Shown: positions 8,163 to 15,018, counted from the stretch's first letter. The stretch: DNA of 17,088 nt from Bacteriovoracaceae bacterium UBA4097 (GCA_002381765.1 DFXX01000016.1:1-17088), one strand, 5' to 3'. The notes: generated by a model not told the origin, from the sequence alone. Program-made: numbers and translations.

Positions 8163-9032
8163 TTAACCTGCTTTCTTTCGTGATGTTTTCTTAGTGGTTT
8201 TCTTCTTAGATGCAGAAGCAGTGACACGGGATTTCTTTTTCTGCTCAAGAGATTTTTTGAGCAGTGGCATGAGATCTACCACAAGACCCGTATTCCCTAC
8301 TTCTTCCTTATCGATATCACCATAATCGATCTGCTGGCCTTCTCCGGCCTTGATCTTCATATTGATAATCTTCATGATGTCTTCACTATAAGTATCTTTA
8401 TATTGATCGGGATTCCACTCACCCGTCATGCCTTCTATCAGCTCCTCGGCCATCTTGAGCTCTTTGGCATTAAATTTTGGCTTTTCGATATCATCCAGAT
8501 AATTCACTTCCTCAAGCTCCAAAACTTCATGAGCAAAACGCAATATTTCCAGCACCAGATAATCTCCCTTGGCCATAACAGCAACCAGACGCTGTTTCGT
8601 GCGAATAACAATCTTAGCGACTGCGACCTTATTAGTTTTCTTCAATGCTTCACAGAGGAGGAAATATCCTTTTATACCCGTTTTCTGGGGAACGAGATAA
8701 TAAGGTTTCTCAAAAAACATAAGATCAATTTCATCAAAGTCCACAAAGTCTTCGATATCGATAGTTTGTGTGGCCTTGGGATTGGCCGCTTTAAAGTCAT
8801 CTTTATTAAGGGTTACATAATGACCAGATTCATATTCAAAGCCTTTGACAATTCTATTCCACGGGACCTCTTTTCCGTCTTTAGCACTGACTTTTTTATA
8901 CTTAATGGGAGAGAGATCCTTCTCGTCTAACATAGAGAAATGCAGATCTTGACTCTCCTGTGCCTTTTGCAAATTGACGGGAATGTTTAAGAGTCCAAAA
9001 CTAATAGAACCTTTCCAAATACTACCGGCCAT
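8163..9032 (-). CDS. ku: Ku, NHEJ DNA end-binding protein
   Basis: Bacterial Ku forms a homodimeric ring on broken DNA ends and recruits LigD. The 289-residue product opens with the family signature MAGSIWKGSISFGLLNIPVNL and has the core beta-barrel and bridge (EKPYYLVPQ 108-116, GIKGYFLLCEALKKTNKVAVAKIVIRTKQ through 147, then YLVLEILRFAHEV). Residues 251-265 (VVDLMPLLKKSLEQK) match the short C-terminal region used to contact LigD in characterised homologues. A Lys/Arg-rich tail (265-289) follows, of the kind reported to help bind internal DNA sites. The start is well set: AAAGGAG lies 7 nt upstream of the ATG. The gene is first in the ku-ligD operon and divergent from the oxidoreductase operon. 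Length is normal for a bacterial Ku, with no damage seen. Confidence 0.97.
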   Translation of the reverse strand: MAGSIWKGSISFGLLNIPVNLQKAQESQDLHFSMLDEKDLSPIKYKKVSAKDGKEVPWNRIVKGFEYESGHYVTLNKDDFKAANPKATQTIDIEDFVDFDEIDLMFFEKPYYLVPQKTGIKGYFLLCEALKKTNKVAVAKIVIRTKQRLVAVMAKGDYLVLEILRFAHEVLELEEVNYLDDIEKPKFNAKELKMAEELIEGMTGEWNPDQYKDTYSEDIMKIINMKIKAGEGQQIDYGDIDKEEVGNTGLVVDLMPLLKKSLEQKKKSRVTASASKKKTTKKTSRKKAG

Positions 9033-9061
9033 ACCAACTCCTTTGGTAAAACTTATAATTC

Positions 9062-9090
9062 ACCATATACCTTATGAAGCCTCATCTCAA
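9062..9090 (-). promoter_or_regulatory. Putative promoter of ku-ligD
   Basis: On the minus strand TTGAGA (9090-9085) and TATGGT (9067-9062) are separated by 17 nt, a reasonable sigma-70 pair (5/6 and 4/6). It would give a short leader of about 22 nt before the ku ATG, with the ribosome site AAAGGAG in it. No operator-like repeat was seen nearby. Confidence 0.35.
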
Positions 9091-9216
9091 TTTGCGGAGA
9101 TATAAAGTCAAACTTCCCCATCATTAACTGTTTATGCTCCGAGAGAAATTGACATAATCGCTAGTTATGGCCGGCATCCTGCTTGCTTATAGCTACTTTT
9201 GAATGGGAGAACGAGA

Positions 9217-10347
9217 ATGTTGCTTACTAAGCCAAAGAATAAAATTCGCTATGCAGTGGTAGGTCTGGGATACATCGCCCAAGTGGCAGTGCTTCCGGCA
9301 TTTAAAAATGCCCGCAAAAATTCCGAGCTCAAGGTTCTGGTTTCAGGAAACAAAGATAAACTTAAAAAACTTGGTGAGAAATATAAAATCGATAAGTGCT
9401 ATCTCTACTCTGAATTCGAGCAGTGCTTGAAGAATGGAGAAGTAGATGCCGTCTATGTTGCTACTCCCAATTTCTATCACCGTGGCATGATGGAGCTTGC
9501 AGCAAAGTATGGAGTTCATGTTCTGTGTGAAAAACCCATGGCAGTCACCAGTGACGATTGTCGCGGCATGATTCAAATTGCAGACAAAAATAATATTCAA
9601 CTCATGATCGCCTACCGTCTGCATTTTGAGGCCGCTAATCTTCAGGCCATAAAAATCGCTCAATCTAAAAGAATCGGTGACCTCAAGATCTTTAACTCAG
9701 TCTTCACTATGCAAGTGAAAGATCCAAATAATATTCGATTACAGGATCAGGAAAAAGGGGGCGGCCCTCTATACGACATAGGTATTTATTGCATCAATGC
9801 CGCTCGTTACCTCTTTAAGGCAGAACCCATTGAGGTCTTTGCTATGGCCTCAAACAGTAAAGAATCTCGTTTTAAAAAGATAGATGAAAATGTAAGTGTC
9901 GTGATGAAATTCCCGGATGATCGCATGGCCACTTTTTCTATAAGCTTTGGGGCATTTGCAAGTTCTGATTATGATCTCATAGGAACCAAGGGAAGAATTC
10001 GTCTAGAGAGGGGCTATGAATATTCCAAAACTATGACTCTTAAAATCTATGAAGAACGAAAGATCATCACCAAGAAGTATCCTAAAAGAGATCAGTTTGC
10101 TCCGGAGCTCCTCTACTTCTCAGATTGCATTCAAAAGAAAAAGCGTCCCGAGCCTTCAGGTGAAGAGGGTTTGGCCGACATTAAAATCATAGAAGCCCTG
10201 CTTCTATCCATCGATCTGGGTTCTCCCATAACTCTTGATGAGATTAATAAAAGAAGTCGACCTGGTGATAGTCAGAAGATCACCAGACCTTTTTTAAGTA
10301 GACCAAAACTTATAAACGTGACCGATCCCGGGGGAATGAAACATTAA
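9217..10347 (+). CDS. Gfo/Idh/MocA-family NAD(P)-dependent oxidoreductase, glucose-fructose oxidoreductase-like
   Basis: The family oxidises or reduces sugars and related polyols with a tightly or loosely bound nicotinamide cofactor. This 376-residue protein has the N-terminal Rossmann fold with VVGLGYIAQ (14-22), the family signature CEKPMAVT with Lys106 in the EKP motif (105-107), AYRLHFEAAN (132-141), which resembles the YRxHYxxxN of glucose-fructose oxidoreductase, and GGGPLYDIGIYCINAARY (181-198) with Asp187 and Tyr191 at the usual substrate side. There is no Tat or Sec signal, unlike periplasmic GFOR, so it should be cytoplasmic. ATG 9217 has GGGAG 7 nt upstream. The in-frame TTG at 9199 has no ribosome site. 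It heads an operon with the DJ-1/PfpI gene (13 nt gap) and a small exported protein. The exact substrate cannot be read from the sequence. Confidence 0.9.
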   Translation: MLLTKPKNKIRYAVVGLGYIAQVAVLPAFKNARKNSELKVLVSGNKDKLKKLGEKYKIDKCYLYSEFEQCLKNGEVDAVYVATPNFYHRGMMELAAKYGVHVLCEKPMAVTSDDCRGMIQIADKNNIQLMIAYRLHFEAANLQAIKIAQSKRIGDLKIFNSVFTMQVKDPNNIRLQDQEKGGGPLYDIGIYCINAARYLFKAEPIEVFAMASNSKESRFKKIDENVSVVMKFPDDRMATFSISFGAFASSDYDLIGTKGRIRLERGYEYSKTMTLKIYEERKIITKKYPKRDQFAPELLYFSDCIQKKKRPEPSGEEGLADIKIIEALLLSIDLGSPITLDEINKRSRPGDSQKITRPFLSRPKLINVTDPGGMKH

Positions 10348-10360
10348 ACAGGAGGTTAAA

Positions 10361-11008
10361 ATGTTTGAGACAATAAAAGGCTTTTTTAACAACGAAGACA
10401 GTTCACCTATCGTAAATGAATCTGGTGATCTTTGGGGCCGAAAAGCAGCAATTCTTGCCACTGATGGCTTTGAGCAATCGGAACTTTTGTCTCCAAAATC
10501 TGCTTTGGAAAATGCTGGTTGCCAAACCTATGTGGTGTCTCTTAAGAAAGGCAGAATCAAGGGCTGGTCCGGTGGAAACTGGGGTAAGTCTATCCCAGTC
10601 GATCTCACTGTCTATGAAGCTCAATCCATGAAGTTTGATTTCCTTCTGCTACCAGGAGGAGTCTTAAATCCCGATAAACTAAGAGATGATCGAAATGCCA
10701 TTGCCTTTGTTCGATCATTTGTAAATCAAAATAAACCAATCGCGGCTATTTGCCATGGAGTTCAGACACTCATCGAGACAGGCATGATAAATGGAAGGAC
10801 ACTTACCTCCTGGCCCTCACTTTCTACCGATCTCATAAATGCAGGAGCAAATTGGGTTGATGAGGAAGTTGTGAGAGATGAAAAGCTTGTCACGAGTAGA
10901 AAGCCCAGCGATATACCGGCATTTAACCAAGAGATGATTCAGACTTTTATCAATGAAAGATTACAGGAAGCTATTCCAAATACAGAGAGCTTTATATCCA
11001 TAAGATAG
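10361..11008 (+). CDS. DJ-1/PfpI family protein (putative stress protease, deglycase or amidase)
   Basis: This 215-residue protein has the glutamine-amidotransferase-like fold of DJ-1/PfpI. The nucleophile elbow is AAICHGVQ with Cys131 and His132, and the conserved acid that contacts the Cys is Glu38 in TDGFEQSELLSP. LLLPGG (95-100) and LTSRKPSDIPAF (176-188) are typical of the YhbO/PfpI/Gsp18 branch. Members are reported as proteases, chaperones or glyoxalase/deglycase enzymes that protect from carbonyl and oxidative stress, and the sequence alone does not decide which. About 25 residues before the fold (MFETIKGFFNNEDSSP...) are extra compared with short family members. A perfect AGGAGG lies 6 nt before the ATG. 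It sits 13 nt after the oxidoreductase gene and 18 nt before the next gene, so the three are one operon, pointing to carbonyl or sugar stress. Confidence 0.92.
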   Translation: MFETIKGFFNNEDSSPIVNESGDLWGRKAAILATDGFEQSELLSPKSALENAGCQTYVVSLKKGRIKGWSGGNWGKSIPVDLTVYEAQSMKFDFLLLPGGVLNPDKLRDDRNAIAFVRSFVNQNKPIAAICHGVQTLIETGMINGRTLTSWPSLSTDLINAGANWVDEEVVRDEKLVTSRKPSDIPAFNQEMIQTFINERLQEAIPNTESFISIR

Positions 11009-11026
11009 TAGTAATCCGGAGGTACC

Positions 11027-11518
11027 ATGAAGGTAAAGATGGCAGTCGTTCTCGCTTGTTTGATAAGTTCACTCTCGGCCTTAGGCAGTATTGAGCCGGT
11101 GGAAACAACCGCTCTGTCTATGGTTCCCAGAGGAGTTCTCATTGCTAAAATTGCTAGGGAGTATTTTGTGAAGACCATAGCAGGCACCAAGATCAAGGTG
11201 GAATTTGGTCATGATGGAAAATTTGAAGAAGCCTCGGGGATGAATCTTAATCACGGAGACGAATTTGAACCAGGAATGGGTCTTATTTCTCTTGGATCCG
11301 CGGCCCGTGCAGTCGTGAGCATTGGGTATCCCGTCCGGGGAGACTGGAATTTAGAAAAAGATTCTACTCATGGGTGGGTGTATGAAATGGCGGGAGAAAA
11401 CAACGAAGAAGAAATTTTTCACCTAATTAATGCCACCTCTGGACAGTTCATTGGCTCTATAGCGGCCAAGGTTCCCCAGGGATTTCCCGGGGGAACCAAG
11501 CTTGCTAAAAGAAATTAA
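11027..11518 (+). CDS. Small exported protein, possible PepSY-like domain
   Basis: The 163-residue product begins with a signal peptide (MKVKMAVVLACLISSLSALG), so it is likely periplasmic. I do not firmly recognise the family. The ending HGWVYEMAGENNEEEIFHLINATSGQFIGSIAA (115-147) has the strand pattern of a PepSY module, in which a Y-x-[VM] strand is followed by a V/L-x-[DN]AxTG turn. The middle of the protein (GHDGKFEEASGMNLNHGDEFEPGMG) is acidic and loop-rich. PepSY modules often inhibit peptidases or sit near extracytoplasmic enzymes, but no target is apparent here. GGAGG precedes the ATG by 5 nt. It is the last gene of the oxidoreductase operon, and its TAA interlocks with the stop of the L,D-transpeptidase on the other strand. 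Confidence 0.75.
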   Translation: MKVKMAVVLACLISSLSALGSIEPVETTALSMVPRGVLIAKIAREYFVKTIAGTKIKVEFGHDGKFEEASGMNLNHGDEFEPGMGLISLGSAARAVVSIGYPVRGDWNLEKDSTHGWVYEMAGENNEEEIFHLINATSGQFIGSIAAKVPQGFPGGTKLAKRN

Positions 11519-12906
11519 AATTTTTGGAAGAATCTTGGTGGATATTTCCCGGCACGATCATCATAGCCTAATGGTCGTGCACCATCTTCCTTGTACTGAA
11601 TCACGCGATTAGGACGATACTCAAAGCGATAGATGGGAAGTGACGGGTGAACACCATTTGTCACGAGTTTCCCTTTATCTTCAGAATATCGTGGAGCATT
11701 TACAATTCTATCTTTTGCTCCATCATAAAACTTAGCAGCAAACTTATTATTCTTAAAAAAAGTCTTCTGCTGAGTTTCTATTGAGTAAAGTTTTTCCTCA
11801 TTTACGGAAGTAATACTATTAGGAATCATGTAGTACTTCACATCGATTACTTCTTCCTGGCCATCTTTATTCCAGTCAACCACATCGAAGTGATTTAGAA
11901 CCGTTACCTTGATTTTTTTAGCGGCCTCTTTTAGATCTTCAGGCATCAAAGTTCTAAGCTCCATAATATCGCTACTATCCATACGATGACAGCCATGAGA
12001 GACATAACCTCTTCTTAGAAACCATACGTCTTCGAGACCTAAGTAATTTGAGATAGGTCCGTGGAAGGCAACTCCCGTCCACTCAATCAAGAGGAAAGGG
12101 AATCCACCAAACTCATCCTTCCATTTATCTGACCACCAGCGAGCTTCCATAGACTCTGCCGTCTTAAGATCATAGATCTTTTCAGCTGGTTGATCGAATG
12201 GACCCTCAACAGTTGCAGCAATGGGATAAACGAGACTTATATACCCGAGATAGTTTTTCTTTGAATCATCTTGCGTATAAAGCTTACCCATATGCTTTTG
12301 GAAAAGCTTGCGGGAGTTTTCGCGCGAGAGAAGCTCCTCTAAGAATTGCCCATCACGAGTCACTATTTCAGAAGGCAATGTTGTATCAAAGAGATATCTG
12401 AAATATGACTCGATAAGATCTTTTTTGTAGCCCTCTTCCTCACTAAAGCTCACATAGTTTTTTTCATTTCTTTCTGAATAATAAATATCAAACTCAGCAT
12501 TCTCTAAGATATGACTAGAGTACTGCTCAGCAATGCGTGCCCATGATCTTACGGTTGGAGATTTATCCTGAGCAAGATCAGAGATCTTAACCAGTGGGTG
12601 GAAAGAAAGTGATCTATCTTCAAAAGCATCACGAATGGTTTTCCATCTATTAAAAAGCTGCTTAGCATAGGTATCGATGCGCTCTTGATCAACATAGGCC
12701 TTGACCCTTGTAGAGAGTGACATTTTAGAAACAGTGAGCTCAATTTCCTGCGCTTTAAATTTGGGAACGTCACCCAGATAGATATAACGGCCAGAATGAG
12801 CGTTACTCTTCTTAGGGGTATCTACCCGTTCGTGTGGCATGGGCCCCATGGGGGTAAAGGAAAGAGAAATAAAAATACCAACAGCAATAAAAAATGTATG
12901 TAGCAT
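11515..12906 (-). CDS. Exported L,D-transpeptidase (YkuD domain) with an EF-hand-like loop
   Basis: YkuD enzymes cut a D-amino acid from peptidoglycan stems and make 3-3 crosslinks or attach proteins or D-amino acids. The 463-residue protein has an N-terminal hydrophobic segment (residues 1-20) for export. The catalytic block is clear: AFHGPISN with His282, then GYVSHGCHRMD (300-310) with Ser303, His304, the Cys306 nucleophile and Arg308. The domain is extended: about 200 residues of helical sequence precede it, and about 150 follow. Between residues 344 and 355, DWNKDGQEEVID has the spacing of a calcium-binding EF-hand or dockerin loop (D-x-N-x-D-G-x-x-E). The ATG is preceded by AAGGA 8 nt upstream. 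The gene is monocistronic and convergent with the previous operon. In Bdellovibrio such enzymes remodel self or prey wall. A predatory role here is only a guess. Confidence 0.9.
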   Translation of the reverse strand: MLHTFFIAVGIFISLSFTPMGPMPHERVDTPKKSNAHSGRYIYLGDVPKFKAQEIELTVSKMSLSTRVKAYVDQERIDTYAKQLFNRWKTIRDAFEDRSLSFHPLVKISDLAQDKSPTVRSWARIAEQYSSHILENAEFDIYYSERNEKNYVSFSEEEGYKKDLIESYFRYLFDTTLPSEIVTRDGQFLEELLSRENSRKLFQKHMGKLYTQDDSKKNYLGYISLVYPIAATVEGPFDQPAEKIYDLKTAESMEARWWSDKWKDEFGGFPFLLIEWTGVAFHGPISNYLGLEDVWFLRRGYVSHGCHRMDSSDIMELRTLMPEDLKEAAKKIKVTVLNHFDVVDWNKDGQEEVIDVKYYMIPNSITSVNEEKLYSIETQQKTFFKNNKFAAKFYDGAKDRIVNAPRYSEDKGKLVTNGVHPSLPIYRFEYRPNRVIQYKEDGARPLGYDDRAGKYPPRFFQKF

Positions 12907-13034
12907 AAATATTCCTTAAATTAATAACTCGAGACAAACAGTTCAATATTCATGCCGGCCCAAACCTATCTGAATTGTTCCTGAATGTTTACTTTCTAGA
13001 CACTTGTAGAGGCTTTATTCGATCAGCGCAGGTT

Positions 13035-13061
13035 TTGTCTTTGTATTCGAAGGTCTAAAAT
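13035..13061 (+). promoter_or_regulatory. Weak putative promoter for the Gsp26-like operon
   Basis: TTGTCT (13035-13040) and TAAAAT (13056-13061) form a partial sigma-70 pair with a short 15-nt spacer. The start would give a leader of about 25 nt that holds GGGGAGGA before the ATG at 13092. The spacer is below optimum, so this is tentative. Confidence 0.25.
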
Positions 13062-13091
13062 AATGAATAGTAATTCAAAGGGGAGGAATTT

Positions 13092-13601
13092 ATGACTTCT
13101 ATGGAAATGGATCTTCAGAAATTAGCAGGAATAATTAAGGATATGAAATTCACCATGCTCACTACAACCAGTGAGGCGGGATCGATGCACAGTCGCCCTA
13201 TGGTCACGCAGAAAATCGATGAGTCTAACTTTGACGGAAACCTCTGGTTTTTCACCCGAAAAAATTCCGCCAAGATTCACGCTATAGAAAATGATCAGCA
13301 CGTGAACCTTGCCTATGCCGAACCGGATAAGCAGCGCTATGTCTCAGTCTCTGGTCGTGCCTTTGTCTCAGAAGATCAGTCAAAAATGAAAGAGCTCTGG
13401 AATCCGGCCCTTAAGGCCTGGTTCCCTGAGGGTCTTGAGGATCCGCAAATCTCGCTTATTCGCGTCGAGGCAGAATCTGCAGAGATCTGGGATTCCCCAC
13501 CAAGCAAAGTCGTTCAGATGGTTGGGATGGCCAAATCCATGGCCACAGGGAAACCGTATGATGGTCAAAAGCATAGCCAGCAAATTGACCTCAATAACTA
13601 A
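13092..13601 (+). CDS. General stress protein 26-like, pyridoxamine-phosphate-oxidase-fold flavoprotein
   Basis: The 169-residue protein is a small FMN-binding split barrel of the Gsp26 type. Visible family features are FTMLTTTSEAGSMHSRPM (20-37), the strand NLWFFTRKNSAKIHAI (50-65), VNLAYAEPDKQRYVSVSGRA (71-90), and the diagnostic ending KAWFPEGLEDPQISLIRVEAESAEIWD (108-134). The family binds FMN or related cofactors and is induced by general stress. Its reaction is not established, and it should not be called a pyridoxamine oxidase. The ribosome site GGGGAGGA is strong and sets the ATG at 13092. The next small gene starts 11 nt after the stop, so they are cotranscribed. The gene is divergent from the L,D-transpeptidase. 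The pairing with an ESFPASDPP protein supports a stress role. Confidence 0.92.
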   Translation: MTSMEMDLQKLAGIIKDMKFTMLTTTSEAGSMHSRPMVTQKIDESNFDGNLWFFTRKNSAKIHAIENDQHVNLAYAEPDKQRYVSVSGRAFVSEDQSKMKELWNPALKAWFPEGLEDPQISLIRVEAESAEIWDSPPSKVVQMVGMAKSMATGKPYDGQKHSQQIDLNN

Positions 13602-13612
13602 GAGGAGTTTTT

Positions 13613-13813
13613 ATGAGCTTGTTTTTTAACAAGAATGCGATCAAAAATAAGATTCAAACTTATAAAAGACGTCTAGAAGACTTAGTCCAAGCTTCCAAGA
13701 AAGACCGCCAAGAACAGAATGACCGAGCAGACGAGGCCAGTCGGGAAAGCTTCCCGGCCAGTGATCCTCCCGGTTATATTTCAAAGACTTCCGAAGACAA
13801 GACAGTCCATTAA
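13613..13813 (+). CDS. Small protein with ESFPASDPP motif
   Basis: This 66-residue soluble protein has a basic helical N-terminus (residues 8-30) and the segment RADEASRESFPASDPPGY (38-55). The ESFPASDPP motif recurs, as I recall, in many small uncharacterised proteobacterial proteins, often encoded near stress genes. No function is known to me. The ribosome site AGGAG lies 6 nt before the ATG, and the gene starts 11 nt after the Gsp26-like gene, so it is a real second cistron rather than a chance frame. The C-terminal part after Pro53 is short and polar. No transmembrane or secretion signal is seen. It could be a small binding partner or regulator, but nothing in the sequence decides that. 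Confidence 0.85.
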   Translation: MSLFFNKNAIKNKIQTYKRRLEDLVQASKKDRQEQNDRADEASRESFPASDPPGYISKTSEDKTVH

Positions 13814-13829
13814 AAAACGCTCTTGACGA

Positions 13830-13859
13830 GCCATGCTAATTTGAAGAAATTAGCATGGC
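13830..13859 (+). other. Perfect 13-bp hairpin between the stress operon and the DHS-like gene
   Basis: The arms GCCATGCTAATTT (13830-13842) and AAATTAGCATGGC (13847-13859) are exact complements around a GAAG tetraloop. No T-run follows on the plus strand. On the minus strand a T6 comes only about 9 nt beyond the stem, so it is not a standard terminator. It could end the stress operon in a factor-dependent way, stabilise an mRNA end, or regulate the gene downstream. Confidence 0.7.
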
Positions 13860-13941
13860 TTCCAGAGTGAAGGGAGATCCTCCCGTTCTAGCGGCCAGCC
13901 CCGGCCTGAATGCCGGTAATTCTATGCGAGTCAAATCATGA
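13855..13941 (+). CDS. Possible 28-codon upstream ORF coupled to the DHS-like gene
   Basis: An ATG at 13855, inside the right arm of the 13-bp hairpin, opens a 28-codon frame (starts MASRVKGDPPVLAASP, ends NSMRVKS). Its TGA overlaps the DHS-like start as ATGA at 13938-13941. Such an overlap commonly couples translation, which would explain why the DHS-like gene has no ribosome site of its own. The upstream ORF itself has no clear ribosome site either, and a frame of this length can occur by chance. Confidence 0.3.
   Translation: MASRVKGDPPVLAASPGLNAGNSMRVKS
13872..13916 (+). promoter_or_regulatory. Two further small hairpins in the leader of the DHS-like gene
   Basis: GGGAG (13872-13876) pairs with CTCCC (13880-13884), and CCGGC (13901-13905) pairs with GCCGG (13912-13916). 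An alternative helix between GGCC at 13893-13896 and GGCC at 13903-13906 would exclude the second one, so two mutually exclusive folds are possible. I could not match the arrangement to a known riboswitch class. No Shine-Dalgarno sequence lies before the ATG at 13938. Confidence 0.4.
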
Positions 13942-14921
13942 CTAAATCTTTAGGACCCGTTTCAAAATTTATGGAACATCATTATCGCCATTTCAATTCT
14001 GCCGCGATGATGGATGCAGTTAAGGCCTATGAGGCCCATATCGATAATGGCGGAAAGATGATGATCACATTGGCCGGTGCTATGAGTACTGCCGAGCTTG
14101 GTCTCTCTTTGGCCGAAATGATCCGTAACGGAAAAGTTCACGCCATCTCTTGCACCGGTGCAAACCTCGAAGAGGATATCTACAATCTTGTGGCACACGA
14201 TCACTACGAGCGCATTCCAAACTGGAGAGGCCTCACTACGGCCGATGAGCAGAAGCTTTACGACCGTCACTTAAACCGTGTCACCGATACTTGTATTCCT
14301 GAAGAAGAGGCCATGAGAAAAATCTGGGCAGCTATGGCCCTTGAATGGTCAGAAGCAGAGGCCAAGGGCGAGCGCTGCTTTCCTCATGAATTCTTTTACC
14401 GCGCTATCAAGCGTGGAGATCTCTTAAAGCAGGCGCAAATCGATCCTAAGAACTCTTGGATGGTAGCCGCTGCTGAGGCCAATCTTCCAATGGTTGTTCC
14501 AGGCTGGGAAGACTCTACTCTTGGAAATATGTACGCCTCTTTCTGCATGAAAGGGGAAGTTAAAAACGTTCATACGGTAAGAACCGGAATCGAATACATG
14601 ACCTCTCTGGCCGAGTGGTACATGAAGACCGCTGAAACCAGCTCAATTGGCTTCTTTCAGATCGGTGGAGGTATCGCCGGTGACTTCCCTATCTGTGTCG
14701 TTCCTATGATCCGTCAGGACCTTGAGAAAGACGATATCCGCCTCTGGGGCTACTTCTGCCAGATCTCAGACTCAACCACCAGTTACGGCTCTTATTCAGG
14801 AGCAGTTCCTAACGAGAAGATCACCTGGGGCAAGCTCTCTCAGGATACTCCAAGCTTTATCGTTGAGAGTGACGCCACTATCGTCGCCCCTCTGATGTTT
14901 GCTCATATCTTAGGCTGGTAA
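13938..14921 (+). CDS. Bacterial deoxyhypusine-synthase-like protein
   Basis: Eukaryotic deoxyhypusine synthase moves an aminobutyl group from spermidine to a lysine of eIF5A, using NAD. Bacteria have no hypusinated eIF5A, so bacterial members must do something else, probably polyamine-related aminobutyl transfer. The 327-residue protein has the family's NAD-site segments LAGAMSTAELG (45-55) and SCTGANLEEDIYNLVAHD (71-88), then GWEDSTLGNMYASF (189-202), GGGIAGDFPICVVPM (243-257), and SGAVPNEKITWGKLS (287-301). Lys299 in TWGK matches the catalytic lysine (Lys329 in the human enzyme). The His pair that follows the GGG loop in the human enzyme is replaced by Asp-Phe. The gene is highly conserved in appearance and relatively GC-rich. 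It lacks a ribosome site, but a possible upstream ORF ends in ATGA at its start. Length is slightly shorter than eukaryotic enzymes. Confidence 0.93.
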   Translation: MTKSLGPVSKFMEHHYRHFNSAAMMDAVKAYEAHIDNGGKMMITLAGAMSTAELGLSLAEMIRNGKVHAISCTGANLEEDIYNLVAHDHYERIPNWRGLTTADEQKLYDRHLNRVTDTCIPEEEAMRKIWAAMALEWSEAEAKGERCFPHEFFYRAIKRGDLLKQAQIDPKNSWMVAAAEANLPMVVPGWEDSTLGNMYASFCMKGEVKNVHTVRTGIEYMTSLAEWYMKTAETSSIGFFQIGGGIAGDFPICVVPMIRQDLEKDDIRLWGYFCQISDSTTSYGSYSGAVPNEKITWGKLSQDTPSFIVESDATIVAPLMFAHILGW

Positions 14922-14947
14922 AAAAAAAGGGGCCCTTGGGGCCCCTT
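14920..14947 (-). terminator. Hairpin with T-run on the minus strand at the DHS-like stop
   Basis: AAGGGGCCC (14927-14935) pairs with GGGCCCCTT (14939-14947) across a TTG loop. Nine A residues (14920-14928) precede it on the plus strand and only TT follows. Read on the minus strand this is a textbook intrinsic terminator with a long T-run. On the plus strand it is weak. It lies directly after the DHS-like stop codon, so it may still serve as a poor plus-strand or RNA-end structure. Confidence 0.6.
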
Positions 14948-15018
14948 GACGCACGCCAAAATCATTGACAATACAAGCACAATAATCGAAACTCTTATCT
15001 CCCAATCTTCCCATATTT

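Noticed and set aside
7910..8248. 112-codon minus-strand frame spanning the ku-ligD junction
   Set aside because: Overlaps both genes in another frame. The 3-nt ku-ligD spacing and strong homology signals support the two real genes instead.
8403..8930. 175-codon open frame on the plus strand, antisense to ku
   Set aside because: It lies wholly within the well-supported ku gene, has no ribosome site, and its composition (Ile/Phe/Leu-rich) is what the complement of a Lys/Asp/Glu-rich gene gives.
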